Source of the DNA: Russula earlei
Taxonomy: Eukaryota > Basidiomycota > Agaricomycetes > Russulales > Russulaceae
Direction: 5' to 3'
Assembly: GCA_025769875.1 (NCBI GenBank)
Contig: JAGFNK010000263.1
Coordinates: forward strand, 1 to 64,000
DNA: 64,000 nt
In this document: positions 33,176-42,943 of the stretch, piece by piece
How positions within the stretch are numbered: position 1 is the stretch's first letter
Layout: every line of letters starts with the position of its first letter
Translations under genes and position numbers: made by a program
The notes under the pieces: generated by a model
The model's input: only the letters and a program-made list of their open reading frames with translations
The model's database searches: none
Told to the model about the DNA's origin: nothing

Positions 33176-34099
33176 GTGTCCACTCCTAACTCCCCCACTT
33201 TGGTTAACACCTCCTTGCGCCTCCCTTCTCCTCTGCAACCTACCCCACGCACTGCCCTTCGCATCCTCACTGAAGACATCGACCTGGTTGACACATCTTC
33301 ACCCCTCAGCATTTTGTACTCCCCAACGGCTCCCCCATCGTCTCCTATCACTGCCCAGCCTATCCCAGGCGACTTTGTCCCTGTCGGCACTCCCCCTCCA
33401 GTGCAAAACAAACAACAGCAAGCGGACCGTCCTCCCTTGCCTGAAGGCTTCCTCGACCGTCCCCCTTGCACAGCATTTCGCTTCCATCCGCACCAGTACT
33501 TCGTCCTCCCTACCACCAATTGTCACCAGGAGCAGTGGCGTCCCCTCCATGACTTGAATCATCAAGACTACCTTGGACGCATCCCTACCTCAGACCAGTT
33601 AGCTTGTCGCGCATTCACAGACACCTTCACTACCGCCTTTCGTGCATGCATCGTCCACACTTTTGCGGTAGAACCCTCCAATGCTGCCCTTGCCACCCAG
33701 TACAATCTCACCCCCTTCGGCATCTGCTCCAACGTCAGGATATACGCCCCGGACACTGACTTCCCCCTTGGACACATCGCATACATTTTTAGCACCTTGT
33801 TATTTAGGAAACTACTTACCTTGCCTGCTATTTACCACCCTGCTTACAAAGGCTCGTTCTGCTTATCTATCATACATGATTTCTTGGCCGGACGTCTCGC
33901 TTTCGCATACAGCTACTTACACTTTGAGGAGAACAGTAACCGTGTGTCCCTACGTCACTATTCGACTTATACAGTTGACACCATCCGCTTTAACCCCCAG
34001 CTACTTCACTTTTGCTTTACGCCTCGTATTCCCCCTAACCCTCTTGAAATAATTGAGAGGTACCAGCTCGAAACTATAGATCTTGCGCATGGTTCTTAA
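33176..34099 (+). CDS. element A ORF-alpha, Met-free leader ORF, function unknown
   Basis: Open for about 308 codons to TAA at 34097-34099 without a single ATG codon; the frame opens after a TGA at 33158-33160 and the first near-cognate codon is GTG at 33176. N-terminal third is Pro/Ser/Thr-rich, followed by a more globular part (LNHQDYLGRIPTSDQL, SNAALATQYNLTPFGI, HDFLAGRLAFAYSYLHFEE). No known domain recognised. The sequence is conserved in the second A copy at 1-1202. The stop lies in a stable hairpin. If translated it would need a non-AUG start or another mechanism. Coding status is inferred from frame length and protein-like composition. Confidence 0.5.
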   Translation: MSTPNSPTLVNTSLRLPSPLQPTPRTALRILTEDIDLVDTSSPLSILYSPTAPPSSPITAQPIPGDFVPVGTPPPVQNKQQQADRPPLPEGFLDRPPCTAFRFHPHQYFVLPTTNCHQEQWRPLHDLNHQDYLGRIPTSDQLACRAFTDTFTTAFRACIVHTFAVEPSNAALATQYNLTPFGICSNVRIYAPDTDFPLGHIAYIFSTLLFRKLLTLPAIYHPAYKGSFCLSIIHDFLAGRLAFAYSYLHFEENSNRVSLRHYSTYTVDTIRFNPQLLHFCFTPRIPPNPLEIIERYQLETIDLAHGS

Positions 34100-34111
34100 A
34101 AAGTAAGAACC
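34091..34111 (+). other. hairpin at the ORF-alpha stop
   Basis: Stem GGTTCTTA / TAAGAACC, 5-nt loop AAAAG; the TAA stop is in the hairpin. Followed 16 and 27 bases later by AATAAA (34128-34133 and 34139-34144). Hairpin conserved at 178-198. Confidence 0.6.
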
Positions 34112-34121
34112 ACCCTTGTAA

Positions 34122-35015
34122 CGCTTCAATAAAGATCAAATAAATCTTTTCTCCTTTGCCTTAACTAAAGTGCCTCGAGAATACGCCTTAGAAGAAGATG
34201 AAGAAGAAGACGCTATCACTAGACACGTCTTAAGTCTAAATCACTATCGAACCTGGACCTCCACCGCGTTCCCTGTCACCACTTTAACCAACTTACATGA
34301 CGTACCAGAAATTGAACCACCTCACGAGGACTTCCCCCACCTTATTGTTAAAGAATTCCTTGGAGTCTTGCCTTTTGGACAGCTCTTAAGCCACGACAAA
34401 CACACACTATACCTTGAAACCCTTAGTCGACTTTTACCACCAGCACGACAACAACTATTATATTGGCACCTTGCTCAAGCGAAGAACATCCAAGGACAAC
34501 CAGTTGACTACCAATCCTTACGCACCAGTGAATTAAACCTCTGGACCAGAGTCATTCAACCACGCCACCACATCATTATCCACTCCTTGAGAACAGGACA
34601 CCGCTTGTTCTACTTAGCTTGGACATACATCAGCTACTATCGTCTCACTGTCCAGTTCTACCACCTACGTCTCAACAGAATACAAAGGGAAAACCAATCT
34701 TACGTCCAACTTGCGGTTGTACCAGGAATACACAACACCTTCGATTGGGAAACTAACTCGTGGTTGTACAACACAGACTATAATCAACCTTGGGCAATTA
34801 CCAGCCCCGACGCCTCATATACTGGTCCCCCTGCGTACTATTCTGTCCCAGCAATCCTAGAAGCCTCAAGTCTCACCCCTCGACCCCTCACACCGATTCA
34901 GACCACTGTCCCAACTAGCCAAGAATGTTGGTCTGCCAGCACAGAAAATACTGAGTCAAATCCGTGGACAGCAAGGTGTAACTGCAAAACAGAGTATTGC
35001 ACGTGTGACTTTTGA
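34122..35015 (+). CDS. element A ORF-beta, Met-free leader ORF, function unknown
   Basis: Open from 34122 (after TAA) to TGA at 35013-35015, with no ATG in frame; the first GTG is at 34170. Contains an acidic start (LEEDEEEDA), then a mostly helical, aromatic-rich body (LLYWHLAQAKNI, HRLFYLAWTYISYYRL) and a Cys-rich end CNCKTEYCTCDF. The TGA may replace CGA, since the frame continues PDTPPTPDGITLWTPGDYH to a TAA at 35085-35087, where TTCAATAAA again occurs. No known family recognised. Lies between ORF-alpha and ORF-gamma upstream of gag. Confidence 0.5.
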   Translation, partial: RFNKDQINLFSFALTKVPREYALEEDEEEDAITRHVLSLNHYRTWTSTAFPVTTLTNLHDVPEIEPPHEDFPHLIVKEFLGVLPFGQLLSHDKHTLYLETLSRLLPPARQQLLYWHLAQAKNIQGQPVDYQSLRTSELNLWTRVIQPRHHIIIHSLRTGHRLFYLAWTYISYYRLTVQFYHLRLNRIQRENQSYVQLAVVPGIHNTFDWETNSWLYNTDYNQPWAITSPDASYTGPPAYYSVPAILEASSLTPRPLTPIQTTVPTSQECWSASTENTESNPWTARCNCKTEYCTCDF

Positions 35016-35050
35016 CCAGACACACCTCCTACTCCTGACGGAATTACCTT

Positions 35051-35668
35051 GTGGACGCCAGGCGATTACCACCTCCCCATTCAATAAATCTGGCTCCTCA
35101 ACACAGGAGACGTGCGTCATCCCAACGACCCCCGAGAGAAACAGTTCCCAACGCAAGAGGTTTTCTTGTTGAAAGACCATTACCTCCTACCCCTCCTGAC
35201 GCCTACTTACCCTTGTTTACCAATCGTATTCCTACCCCTATTGTACCTATCCAACCCTTTGCATCACCCCTTGTTGAATCCCCTGATAGTGCCGATCTTA
35301 GGAGTACTGATTTACACTGCTACCTACCAGAACAATCCTTCTTAGCATTAAACCTACCTACACGTTCAAGGAGAGAATTAATTGAATTCAAGAATTATTG
35401 TACCCAAGCTTGGCATCAACGACTGACACACTTTATAGTTTACAAGCACCCCACCAAGGAAATAAGTGACTTTGCCATCTCTCCAGCAGAATTTGAAGGA
35501 TATCTGTGGAAAACCCAAGTAGTTCTAACACAAAGCAGCATTACTGAAGAATACTCCCAAATCCAATTAAGAAAACATCAAGGAAGACCCGATACCATTC
35601 AACTAAAGCCAGCCTACACCATTGCATATCCTTGGAACAACGGCCATTGGACTATAACAGTCATCTAG
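35051..35668 (+). CDS. element A ORF-gamma, Met-free leader ORF, function unknown
   Basis: About 205 codons from the first near-cognate GTG at 35051 to TAG at 35666-35668, again with no methionine codon; no ATG in any plus frame occurs between 34928 and the gag start at 35673. Basic, proline-rich N-terminus (RRLPPPHS, HRRRASSQRPPRE), then a globular part (RRELIEFKNYCTQAWHQRL, WNNGHWTITVI). Stops 4 bases before the gag ATG. No known domain. Confidence 0.5.
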   Translation: MDARRLPPPHSINLAPQHRRRASSQRPPRETVPNARGFLVERPLPPTPPDAYLPLFTNRIPTPIVPIQPFASPLVESPDSADLRSTDLHCYLPEQSFLALNLPTRSRRELIEFKNYCTQAWHQRLTHFIVYKHPTKEISDFAISPAEFEGYLWKTQVVLTQSSITEEYSQIQLRKHQGRPDTIQLKPAYTIAYPWNNGHWTITVI

Positions 35669-35672
35669 ATCT

Positions 35673-37181
35673 ATGAGCACTAGGAGAGACATCACTGATG
35701 AAGAAGAAAATCTAATCCCACTCCTATTTGAAAACCTCAGTTACGACACCCAAGATCACTGTTACCGAGGAAGATTTGCAGGCACACCTATTATCAACCA
35801 CGGAAATCTTTCTGACACTTGGTTATACGAAGATGATAACGACGAAGTTACCACCAAACAACTTAAAGCGGCAGCCCCAGGAGCAGAGAACGTTCAAGAC
35901 TTCAACCCCTATAACTACACAGGCCTCTTCCTAGACAAACCAGTCAAGTGGAGCCGTTCTAGAAAACATTGGGTTTACTATAACAATCGAGAAGTCGATT
36001 TCACAGCCAGAACACCTCAAGAAGTTACCGCTATCCTAGGAACTGCTCAGAGCACTCGAAGTACCACTCCAGGACCTTCTACTCGGCGTAATACCCAACA
36101 ACCTACTCCTCATACAACTAGCAACATACCACAAGCAGTCCCTCGAATGCTCACTCCAACTAGAATCCAATTACAAGGTCCAGCCCCACCTATTGTTACA
36201 GCTGCAACAACTCAGAATCCCACCATGTCAAGCAATCCACGCCTTGTCGGAACAGCACCAGAACCCTTTGACAGAAAAGCTGATAATGCAGAAGCCTTTT
36301 GGGCAGCTTTGGCCAATTATTACTACATCAATGGCGACTCCTTTACAGATGAAAGCAAGAAAGTTGCCGCTGCACTAACCCACTTTAAAGTAGGAACACC
36401 CGCTGGAGCGTGGGCTAGAGAACAAACCACCAAGGCTATGGCTCGTACCGTAGCAGACTATGGGTCATGGGACGACTTCAAGAAAGCCTTTGCTGATCAC
36501 TTCATCCCTGCAGAAGCCGAGTTGGCCTCTGCTAATACCATGCACACCTATTATCAAGGAAAACTACCATTTAATGAATGGTATCAGAAATGGTCGCACC
36601 ACGCGTCACGAGCTACCACCAATGAAAGAACAAAGATGTACGCATTTAGGAAGAACATTAACCTGGCCTTACATCAGAAAATATTGGGAATCACACCGAC
36701 ACCAACTACACTTGCAGCCCTTGTCAAAGCAGCAAGAGAATTTGACAACCTTTTCCACCTATACAACTCTACTGCTTTTCGAGGAGGACGCTCTGTGCAT
36801 GCCCGAGGATTAAACACTCAAGGATCAGATAATCCATTGGAAATTAACTTGTACCAAGGAGAACCCAATGAATGACCCTGGGAATCCAGGAGTGAAAGGA
36901 AACCCCTCACAGATCCAGAGAAAGAATTTCGACGCAAGAACAATCTCTGTTATTATTGTGGAAAGAAGAATCATATGGCAAATCAATGTAGAGCAAAGAA
37001 AGCAGCTCAAGGACGCCAACGACAAGGATCTCGCCCCCAAACAGTCAGAGCTACAACCATCCAAGATGAAAACATCGAACCTGCGCAAGAAGAACCCGTT
37101 CCTGTTGCTTCACTAACGACTTGGAGAGAGACACTTGCAGACTCGATCCTCCACCCAAGATCTGCTCCTATGGATTTTTAA
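35673..37181 (+). pseudogene. element A Gag, with TGA before the zinc knuckle
   Basis: Retrotransposon Gag polyprotein. ATG at 35673 is the first good start after the long leader. N-terminal domain (residues 1-120, RKHWVYYNNREVDF), Pro/Thr linker, then the capsid-like retrotransposon Gag domain (FWAALANYY, WDDFKKAFADHF, YQGKLPFNEWYQKW, FRKNINLALHQKIL), about residues 190-370. A TGA at 36873-36875 follows GEPNE; the frame then continues to the CCHC knuckle CYYCGKKNHMANQC (36948-36989) and TAA at 37179-37181. CGA is the likely original codon. Pol is in the -1 frame relative to Gag and overlaps its last ~60 bases, so frameshifting is the expected expression mode. Confidence 0.82.
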
Positions 37182-40100
37182 TTGGACCCCCTTCTGCACC
37201 GAGGAGGGACGCGATCCAAATCAGTACGATACAAAGAGAAATCAATTACCCCAAAGTTTTTACCAAGAATATTTGCTCCCCTTCCATTGCCTTGAAAGTT
37301 ACCTTAGTAGGGAAGACAAGTGGCAAAGAAATCGGTGCAAGAGCCCTGCTCGACAGTGGAGCAGAAGGAATGATTGTCAAGACTCACTGTTGAACTATCC
37401 AGTTCAAGAGCGAGGGATAAGCTCGAAGACGAGTCGATAGACGTCCAAGACCGCGTGGGCAAGGAGTAGAGTCCAGAGGAGCAACAAATACCAGAGAGGT
37501 ATTGTCACTGTGAGAGTAGAACAATCACGCAGGGAAGAGGCCAGGATAGTCACAAGGGGATGGTCCTTAAAGGAGTATCCCAGGAATGGAGAGTGCCGTA
37601 AACAAATGGACAGTCTGAGGACTGTCCGCTACTTTATTGAGCGCTTATATACTACAAGAGAACTGCTAAATAGGGAACAAGTCATAACCTTGTTATCAAG
37701 CACAATAGAGTGATGAGTAAGAAGTCGGAGGACGCTTACGGAGCATGCTCAGTCATGCTCAGTAAGCTGCTGAGTAAGAAGCTTCTCTTGATGAGTAAGA
37801 GCTTCTATTGTCCACGTGTTCACTGCTTTAGTTGCACGTGCAAGCACCTGATTCATTTCCTGTTAGTTAGTTTAGGGCCGGTCATTTGAGGACTTGTAGT
37901 TTGGTTAGGGAATAGTGTTATCTTATAAGGCCCTTATATAGTTCTATTAGGGTCCTTAGAGTCGACCCTAATACTTCTATTAAGGTCCTTAGTGTTGCCT
38001 TATAGTTCGTTCTATAGTTATTAGAGTTGATCTAATAACGCGTTGTAGGGCCTTTGATACTAGGTTAGTACCTATTGTAGAGTTCCTAGGGTCATTCCAA
38101 AGGGTCCTTAGGAAGGCCCTAATACTGTCTTTTGCTGCTAGAAGGGTTGCCTTTAAGTGGGGCTTGCTGTATGTCGATTGTGCCGAGAATCGCTCACGCA
38201 ACAATGCGCGCGCGATATTGTGGACACCTCTACTCACCCCTTTTGCTCGTGTGAACAGGGTGACACCATAGGGGCTGGGTTTCCTCCTATAAGGAAGGGT
38301 CCTTCAAGGGCCCTCTCCGGGGAATGGTTCATGACAATGATAATCCATGAACGATTTGCACAAAGACACCACCTGCACCTTCGAACTATGACCAAACCCT
38401 TGCCAGCACAAAATGTAGACGGAACACAAAATGCCAATGGACTTATACGTTTTAGCACCATCCAAAGACTTTGCATTCAAGCACACACAGGCGCCACTCA
38501 TGACAAACAAGCAGAATTCCTTGTCACTAACATTGGAGATCATGACATTATCTTAGGAACAGATTGGCTATGACACCACAACCCAGATATTGATTGGGCA
38601 AATGATACAATCACACTGAGGAACTGCCCCCGAACTTGCCTTACCACACACCCAAGCATAACCATTGCATCTGCATCTGGAACACAGAATTACCAAATAC
38701 AAGCGCTTACTTTCCCTGAAGAAGAAGAACCCGAGTTTACGGACGTTGCTGCACTAATCTTCCCAGATACTGAAGGACCATTGAACCCATGTGTTGACGA
38801 ACAAATCCACGATGCGTTTAGCCCAATAATAATCAGCATAAGGACCAAATCAACCACAGCTACCAAGCTAGCCAATGCAGAAACACCCCCTAAGACATTG
38901 GACGAACTTATCCCTGCCCAATTCTTGAAATGGCGAAAGGTTTTCGATGAACAAGCTTCCCAACGCCTTCCTGCTCACCAACCATGGGACCATGCAATCA
39001 ATCTGAAACCAGGGATTGCCCAACGCGATTCTGGTATCTATCGACTTACTCCTAAAGCACTACAAGCCCTAAAAGAATACCTAAATGAACACTTGAAAAG
39101 AGGCACTATCCGACCATCAAAAGCAGCTATTGCCAGTCCATTCTTCTTTGTAGAAAAGAAAGGTGGAAGTCTACGACCAGTACAAGACTACCGAGCCCTG
39201 AACACAGCAACGATTAAAGACGCCTACCCACTACCTTTGATTCCTGAATTAATTGACAAACTCCAAGGAGCCCAATACTTTACCAAGTTTGACGTACGAT
39301 GGGGATACAATAACATCCGTCTAAGAGAAGGTGATGAACACCTCGCGGCATTCAAGACACCATTAGGACTCTTCGAACCTTTAATAATGACATTTGGTCT
39401 CTGCAATGCCCCAGCCACTTTCCAATGCTTTATGAACACCATCCTAGCAAAATACATTGCCACAGAACAAGTGGTCGTTTACCTAGATGATATACTAATC
39501 ATGGCGCAAACCTTGAATGAACTAGATGATTGGACGCATAAGGTCCTAAAGACACTCCAAGACCACAACTTATACTTGAAACCAGAGAAATGTGCTTTTC
39601 GACAAACCTCTATTAGTTACTTAGGCATCAATATCTCCCAAGGACGAATATCCATGGACCAAGACAAGTTAATAGGCATTACAAAATGGCCTACTCCGAC
39701 CAATGTTACAGAAGTACAAGCATTTCTAGGGTTTTGCAACTTCTATCGACGATTTATCCACCAATACTCACGAATGGCACGACCCTTGTTTAATCTAACA
39801 AAGAAAAAACACCCCTTTAAATGGGAAGACAATGAAGAACAAGCATTCAGAAAATTAATTCAAGCGTTCACAACAGCCCCAGTCCTCATGTTACCTGATC
39901 ATACAAAACCCTTTCGACTCATCTGCGATGCAAGTGACTTTGCAGTCGGCGCAATCTTAGAACAACCTGATGAATTTAACAGATACCACCCAGTAGCCTA
40001 TTTTTCAAAATCCTTAGACCCTGCACAACGAAATTACATGATCTATGATAAAGAACTCCTTGCCATCGTCTCATCCCTCTGGCACTTCCGACACTACCTT

Positions 40101-41865
40101 GAAGGTGCTGCACACCCCATTGACCTATGGACAGACCACAATAATTTGACATACTTCATGACAAAACAAAAACTCACACGACGACAAGCCCGATGGGCGC
40201 TCCTTCTCAGCAACTTTGACTTTGCCATCACCCATCACCCAGGAACCATGAACAAAGCAGACGGTCTGTCCAGGCGGCCAGACTTTAAAGAGGGGATACA
40301 AAATGAAAATGATGGAAAGGTGCTCCTAGATGACAAATATTTTAAACTTAGAGCAACACGCACCTCTGCCACAGAACCGATCGGTGACCAAGAACTTCGA
40401 CAACAACTGCGATCTAGCAAAGAATACGACCCAGAAGTGTCTAACACGTTAGCAATCATTATAAAGAATGGACCAAGACGATTATCCAAAGGCTTACAAG
40501 ACTGGAACCTCGAAGATGGACTAATATTATTCAAAGGAAAAGTCTACATCCCAAACAACAACACCCTACGAAAGAAAATTCTGAAACTACATCATGACTC
40601 CCTCGCCACAGGACATCCTGGCCAATGGAAAACTTACGAACTAATCAGCCGAAACTATTGGTGGCCAGGAATGCTAACCTATGTCAAAGGTTATGTAGAT
40701 GGTTGTGCAATTTGCCAAAGCACAAAAAACCGCCCAAAGACAGAAACACCCCTCATACCAATTACACCAGCTGGAGAAGTATGGAAGAGCATTACCATGG
40801 ACTTTATCACGGACCTACCAATTTCACAAGGCTTTGACAGCCTCCTAGTCGTGGTAGATCGGTTCAGCAAAGCAATAATCATTACCCCCTGCCACAAGAC
40901 AATCACAGCGGATGAAACAGCAACACTAATCATGAACAATGTCTGGAGAAGAGTAGGCCTCCCAACACAAATAATATCAGACAGAGGCCCTCAATTCGCA
41001 GCAAAAGTCACTCAAGAACTATGGAAGAAATTAAATGTCAAGGTATCATTGAGCACGGCATATCACCCTCAAACAGATGGAGAAACAGAACGAGTTAACC
41101 AAGAACTAGAACAATACCTACGAATATTTTGCAACCACCAAGCGGACAATTGGGCAGAACTAATTCCCTTTATGGAGTTTGCACATAATGCCAGACAACA
41201 CAGTGCTACAAACAAACCCCCTTTCGAGGTCTGGTATGGCTTTAACCCAACATTTGCTCCACCCCTTGCTTTTGCATCAAAGTTCCCTTCAATCCAAGAA
41301 AGACTAACAAGACTAGACCAACTCAGAGAAGAAGTAGCTGCCTCCCTGAACCGAGCAGCTGAGATCATGAAGCAATCAGGACCCCAAACCTCCACATTTC
41401 GTTTTAAAGAAGGGGATCAAGTATGGTTGGAAGCCACAAATCTACGAACCACTCACCCAAAAGCAAAACTAGCCCCTCGACGCTATGGACCATTCAAAGT
41501 CATCACTGCCTATCCAGTAAATGTTCGCCTCGAGCTACCAAAGTCCTGGAAGATACACCCAGTCTTTCACCATTCCCTGATTAAACCTTACAAAGAAACC
41601 ACTGCCCACGGTCCTAACTTCTCAAACCCGCCACCGATACTAGTTGAAGGAGAAGAACAATATGAAGTAGAACAGATCTTAAACTCTCGGCTCTCCCCAA
41701 ACCTGCAAAGGGATCCAATACCTAGTTAAATGGAAAGGTTACACTGCCGCAGAAAACACTTGGGAACCAGCATCTAACCTATCAAAAGCGCAATTACTTG
41801 TTAAAGACTTCCATCGGAAATATCCGAAGGCGCTTAAAACGATTCCCACCAGGAGTGACCCCTAA
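37121..41865 (+). pseudogene. element A Pol (protease, RT, RNase H, integrase, chromodomain), disrupted
   Basis: Protease active site ALLDSGAEGMI lies just before the solo C LTR (37375-38336); removing the LTR and one TSD copy restores the frame into IIHERF. A TGA at 38571-38573 (DWL-stop-HHNPDIDW) interrupts the protease tail, again where CGA fits. From about 38574 a 1050-codon frame is open: RT with YLDD, RNase H with CDASDFAVGA, integrase HHCC (HHDS, CAICQ), DDE (MDFITDLP, SDRGPQF, E in GETERV), GPY/F-type RRYGPFKV, and the chromodomain. A 1-nt shift near 41707 splits the chromodomain, which resumes as QYLVKWKGYTAAENTWEP and ends at TAA about 41865. RT and integrase look catalytically intact, so this copy died recently. 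Confidence 0.9.
37375..38336 (-). repeat. solo C-family LTR inside element A protease
   Basis: TGTCAAGACTC...GGTTCATGACA, 962 bp, minus orientation, TSD ATGAT (37370-37374 and 38337-38341). Confidence 0.93.
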
Positions 41866-41881
41866 ACCAACAACTCTCATC

Positions 41882-42112
41882 ATGACCTCTGTCGATGACT
41901 ATCTTTATCCTTGTTACCAACGAACTTTTCAGAGAACCCCTGCAATCACATGCACTCAATCGACTACAGCTATCCCCAAAGCAATCCATAGAACAAGAAA
42001 GAATTCCCCACAAACGAACAGACTTCGACTTCTCATATGCAAACTACTCCACCTTCCAAAGAAACAAGTTCCTACCGTTGCAGGAGCAACAAGTCTATAA
42101 AGAGGGGATGAA
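41882..42112 (+). other. element A region between pol and 3' LTR, with polypurine tract
   Basis: Holds a small ATG-started frame of 72 codons (41882-42100) and an overlapping longer frame (YANYSTFQRNKF); which, if either, is coding cannot be decided. Ends with the polypurine tract AAAGAGGGGATGAA just before the LTR at 42113. There is no ORF3 homologue in this family. Confidence 0.5.
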
Positions 42113-42943
42113 TGTTACGAACCAAGGCCAGGTCCTGGCCAGTAGATTGTCCTATTTCACTCAAGAGAGACCTCTCTCACTTTGCATTACCGACTCCCTT
42201 CCATTTTCTGGGCTATCCCTCCTGCGGTACAAGATATCGCTATTGCAAAGGCACTATAACACGACCAGGCACCCGTTTCCTAATCGGGTAATCATCGCGT
42301 GGCAGCCACATGGCCACCCAGCCACCAAGGACCCGAAACAGCAGCACAAACTCTTAGAAACTGTTGCATAAATCATCTGACAGTCATCAAGGCTCCAATG
42401 ACATCATGGCTGACTGAGCGACTCCACAGTGACCTCATAGGCTCACTAAGCGCTCCACAGTGACATCATAATGATGTCATTGCTCCACAATGATCAGTAA
42501 TGTGCTCAGTAAGCCTGAAACTTGACACAAGCAAGTTTATGCCTCTGTAGTCCTATTGGATGGTACCAAAGAGTCTAGAATAGTCCCAGTTCTTTGTAAT
42601 CGACCCTGTACACTGTATATAAGCCCCAATGAAGCATGGCAGTCGTCAGACTGTCCATTTGTGATACTCTCATCCTCCTGGGTACTCCCTCGTGACTGCT
42701 CAGTTTAAAGCCTACTCTCGTCTTCAAGGTACTCTTCAACGACCGCCTTGTTTAAAGCCCCCTCACTACACTGGCCTCTAGTCTTCGCCTTTGTCTCCTG
42801 CAACACCTACCAGTCCCCATCTGGTACCTCCTCGTCGTTTGGCTCGTCCTCCTGTTCAACGCCGCCTTCACGGCATACCATCTGTTCTGACCCTTGCCCA
42901 CCTGCTCCTGAGTCCTTAGTGATCAGTAGTACGTGTCTTGACA
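42113..42943 (+). repeat. element A 3' LTR
   Basis: TGTTACGAACC...GTCTTGACA, 831 bp, near-identical to the 5' LTR. Retains ACG at the place where the 5' LTR has gained an ATG (33045). Confidence 0.93.

Larger units (their letters stand above)
32301..42943 (+). mobile_element. Ty3/Gypsy chromodomain retrotransposon, element A (full length)
   Basis: 10,643 bp with LTRs 32301-33129 and 42113-42943 and a 5-bp TSD GAAGG (32296-32300 and 42944-42948). Order: LTR, PBS, a 2.5-kb leader with three Met-free ORFs, gag, protease, RT, RNase H, integrase, chromodomain, polypurine tract, LTR. Inserted into B's chromodomain. Protease is interrupted by a solo C LTR. LTRs are very similar to each other, so it is the youngest complete element here. 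Confidence 0.93.

Noticed and set aside
33176..35668. GTG-started genes as in bacteria
   Set aside because: The window is clearly eukaryotic (introns, P450s, COPI). The GTG codons only mark the first near-cognate start; the real question is the absence of ATG.
37176..37181. Classical -1 slippery heptamer at the end of element A gag
   Set aside because: A T-run precedes the gag stop and pol is in the -1 frame, but the run is not in the X-XXY-YYZ register; no firm signal.
41882..42100. ORF3 homologue in element A
   Set aside because: Only a 72-codon frame without a zinc knuckle or similarity to the B and D ORF3 proteins.
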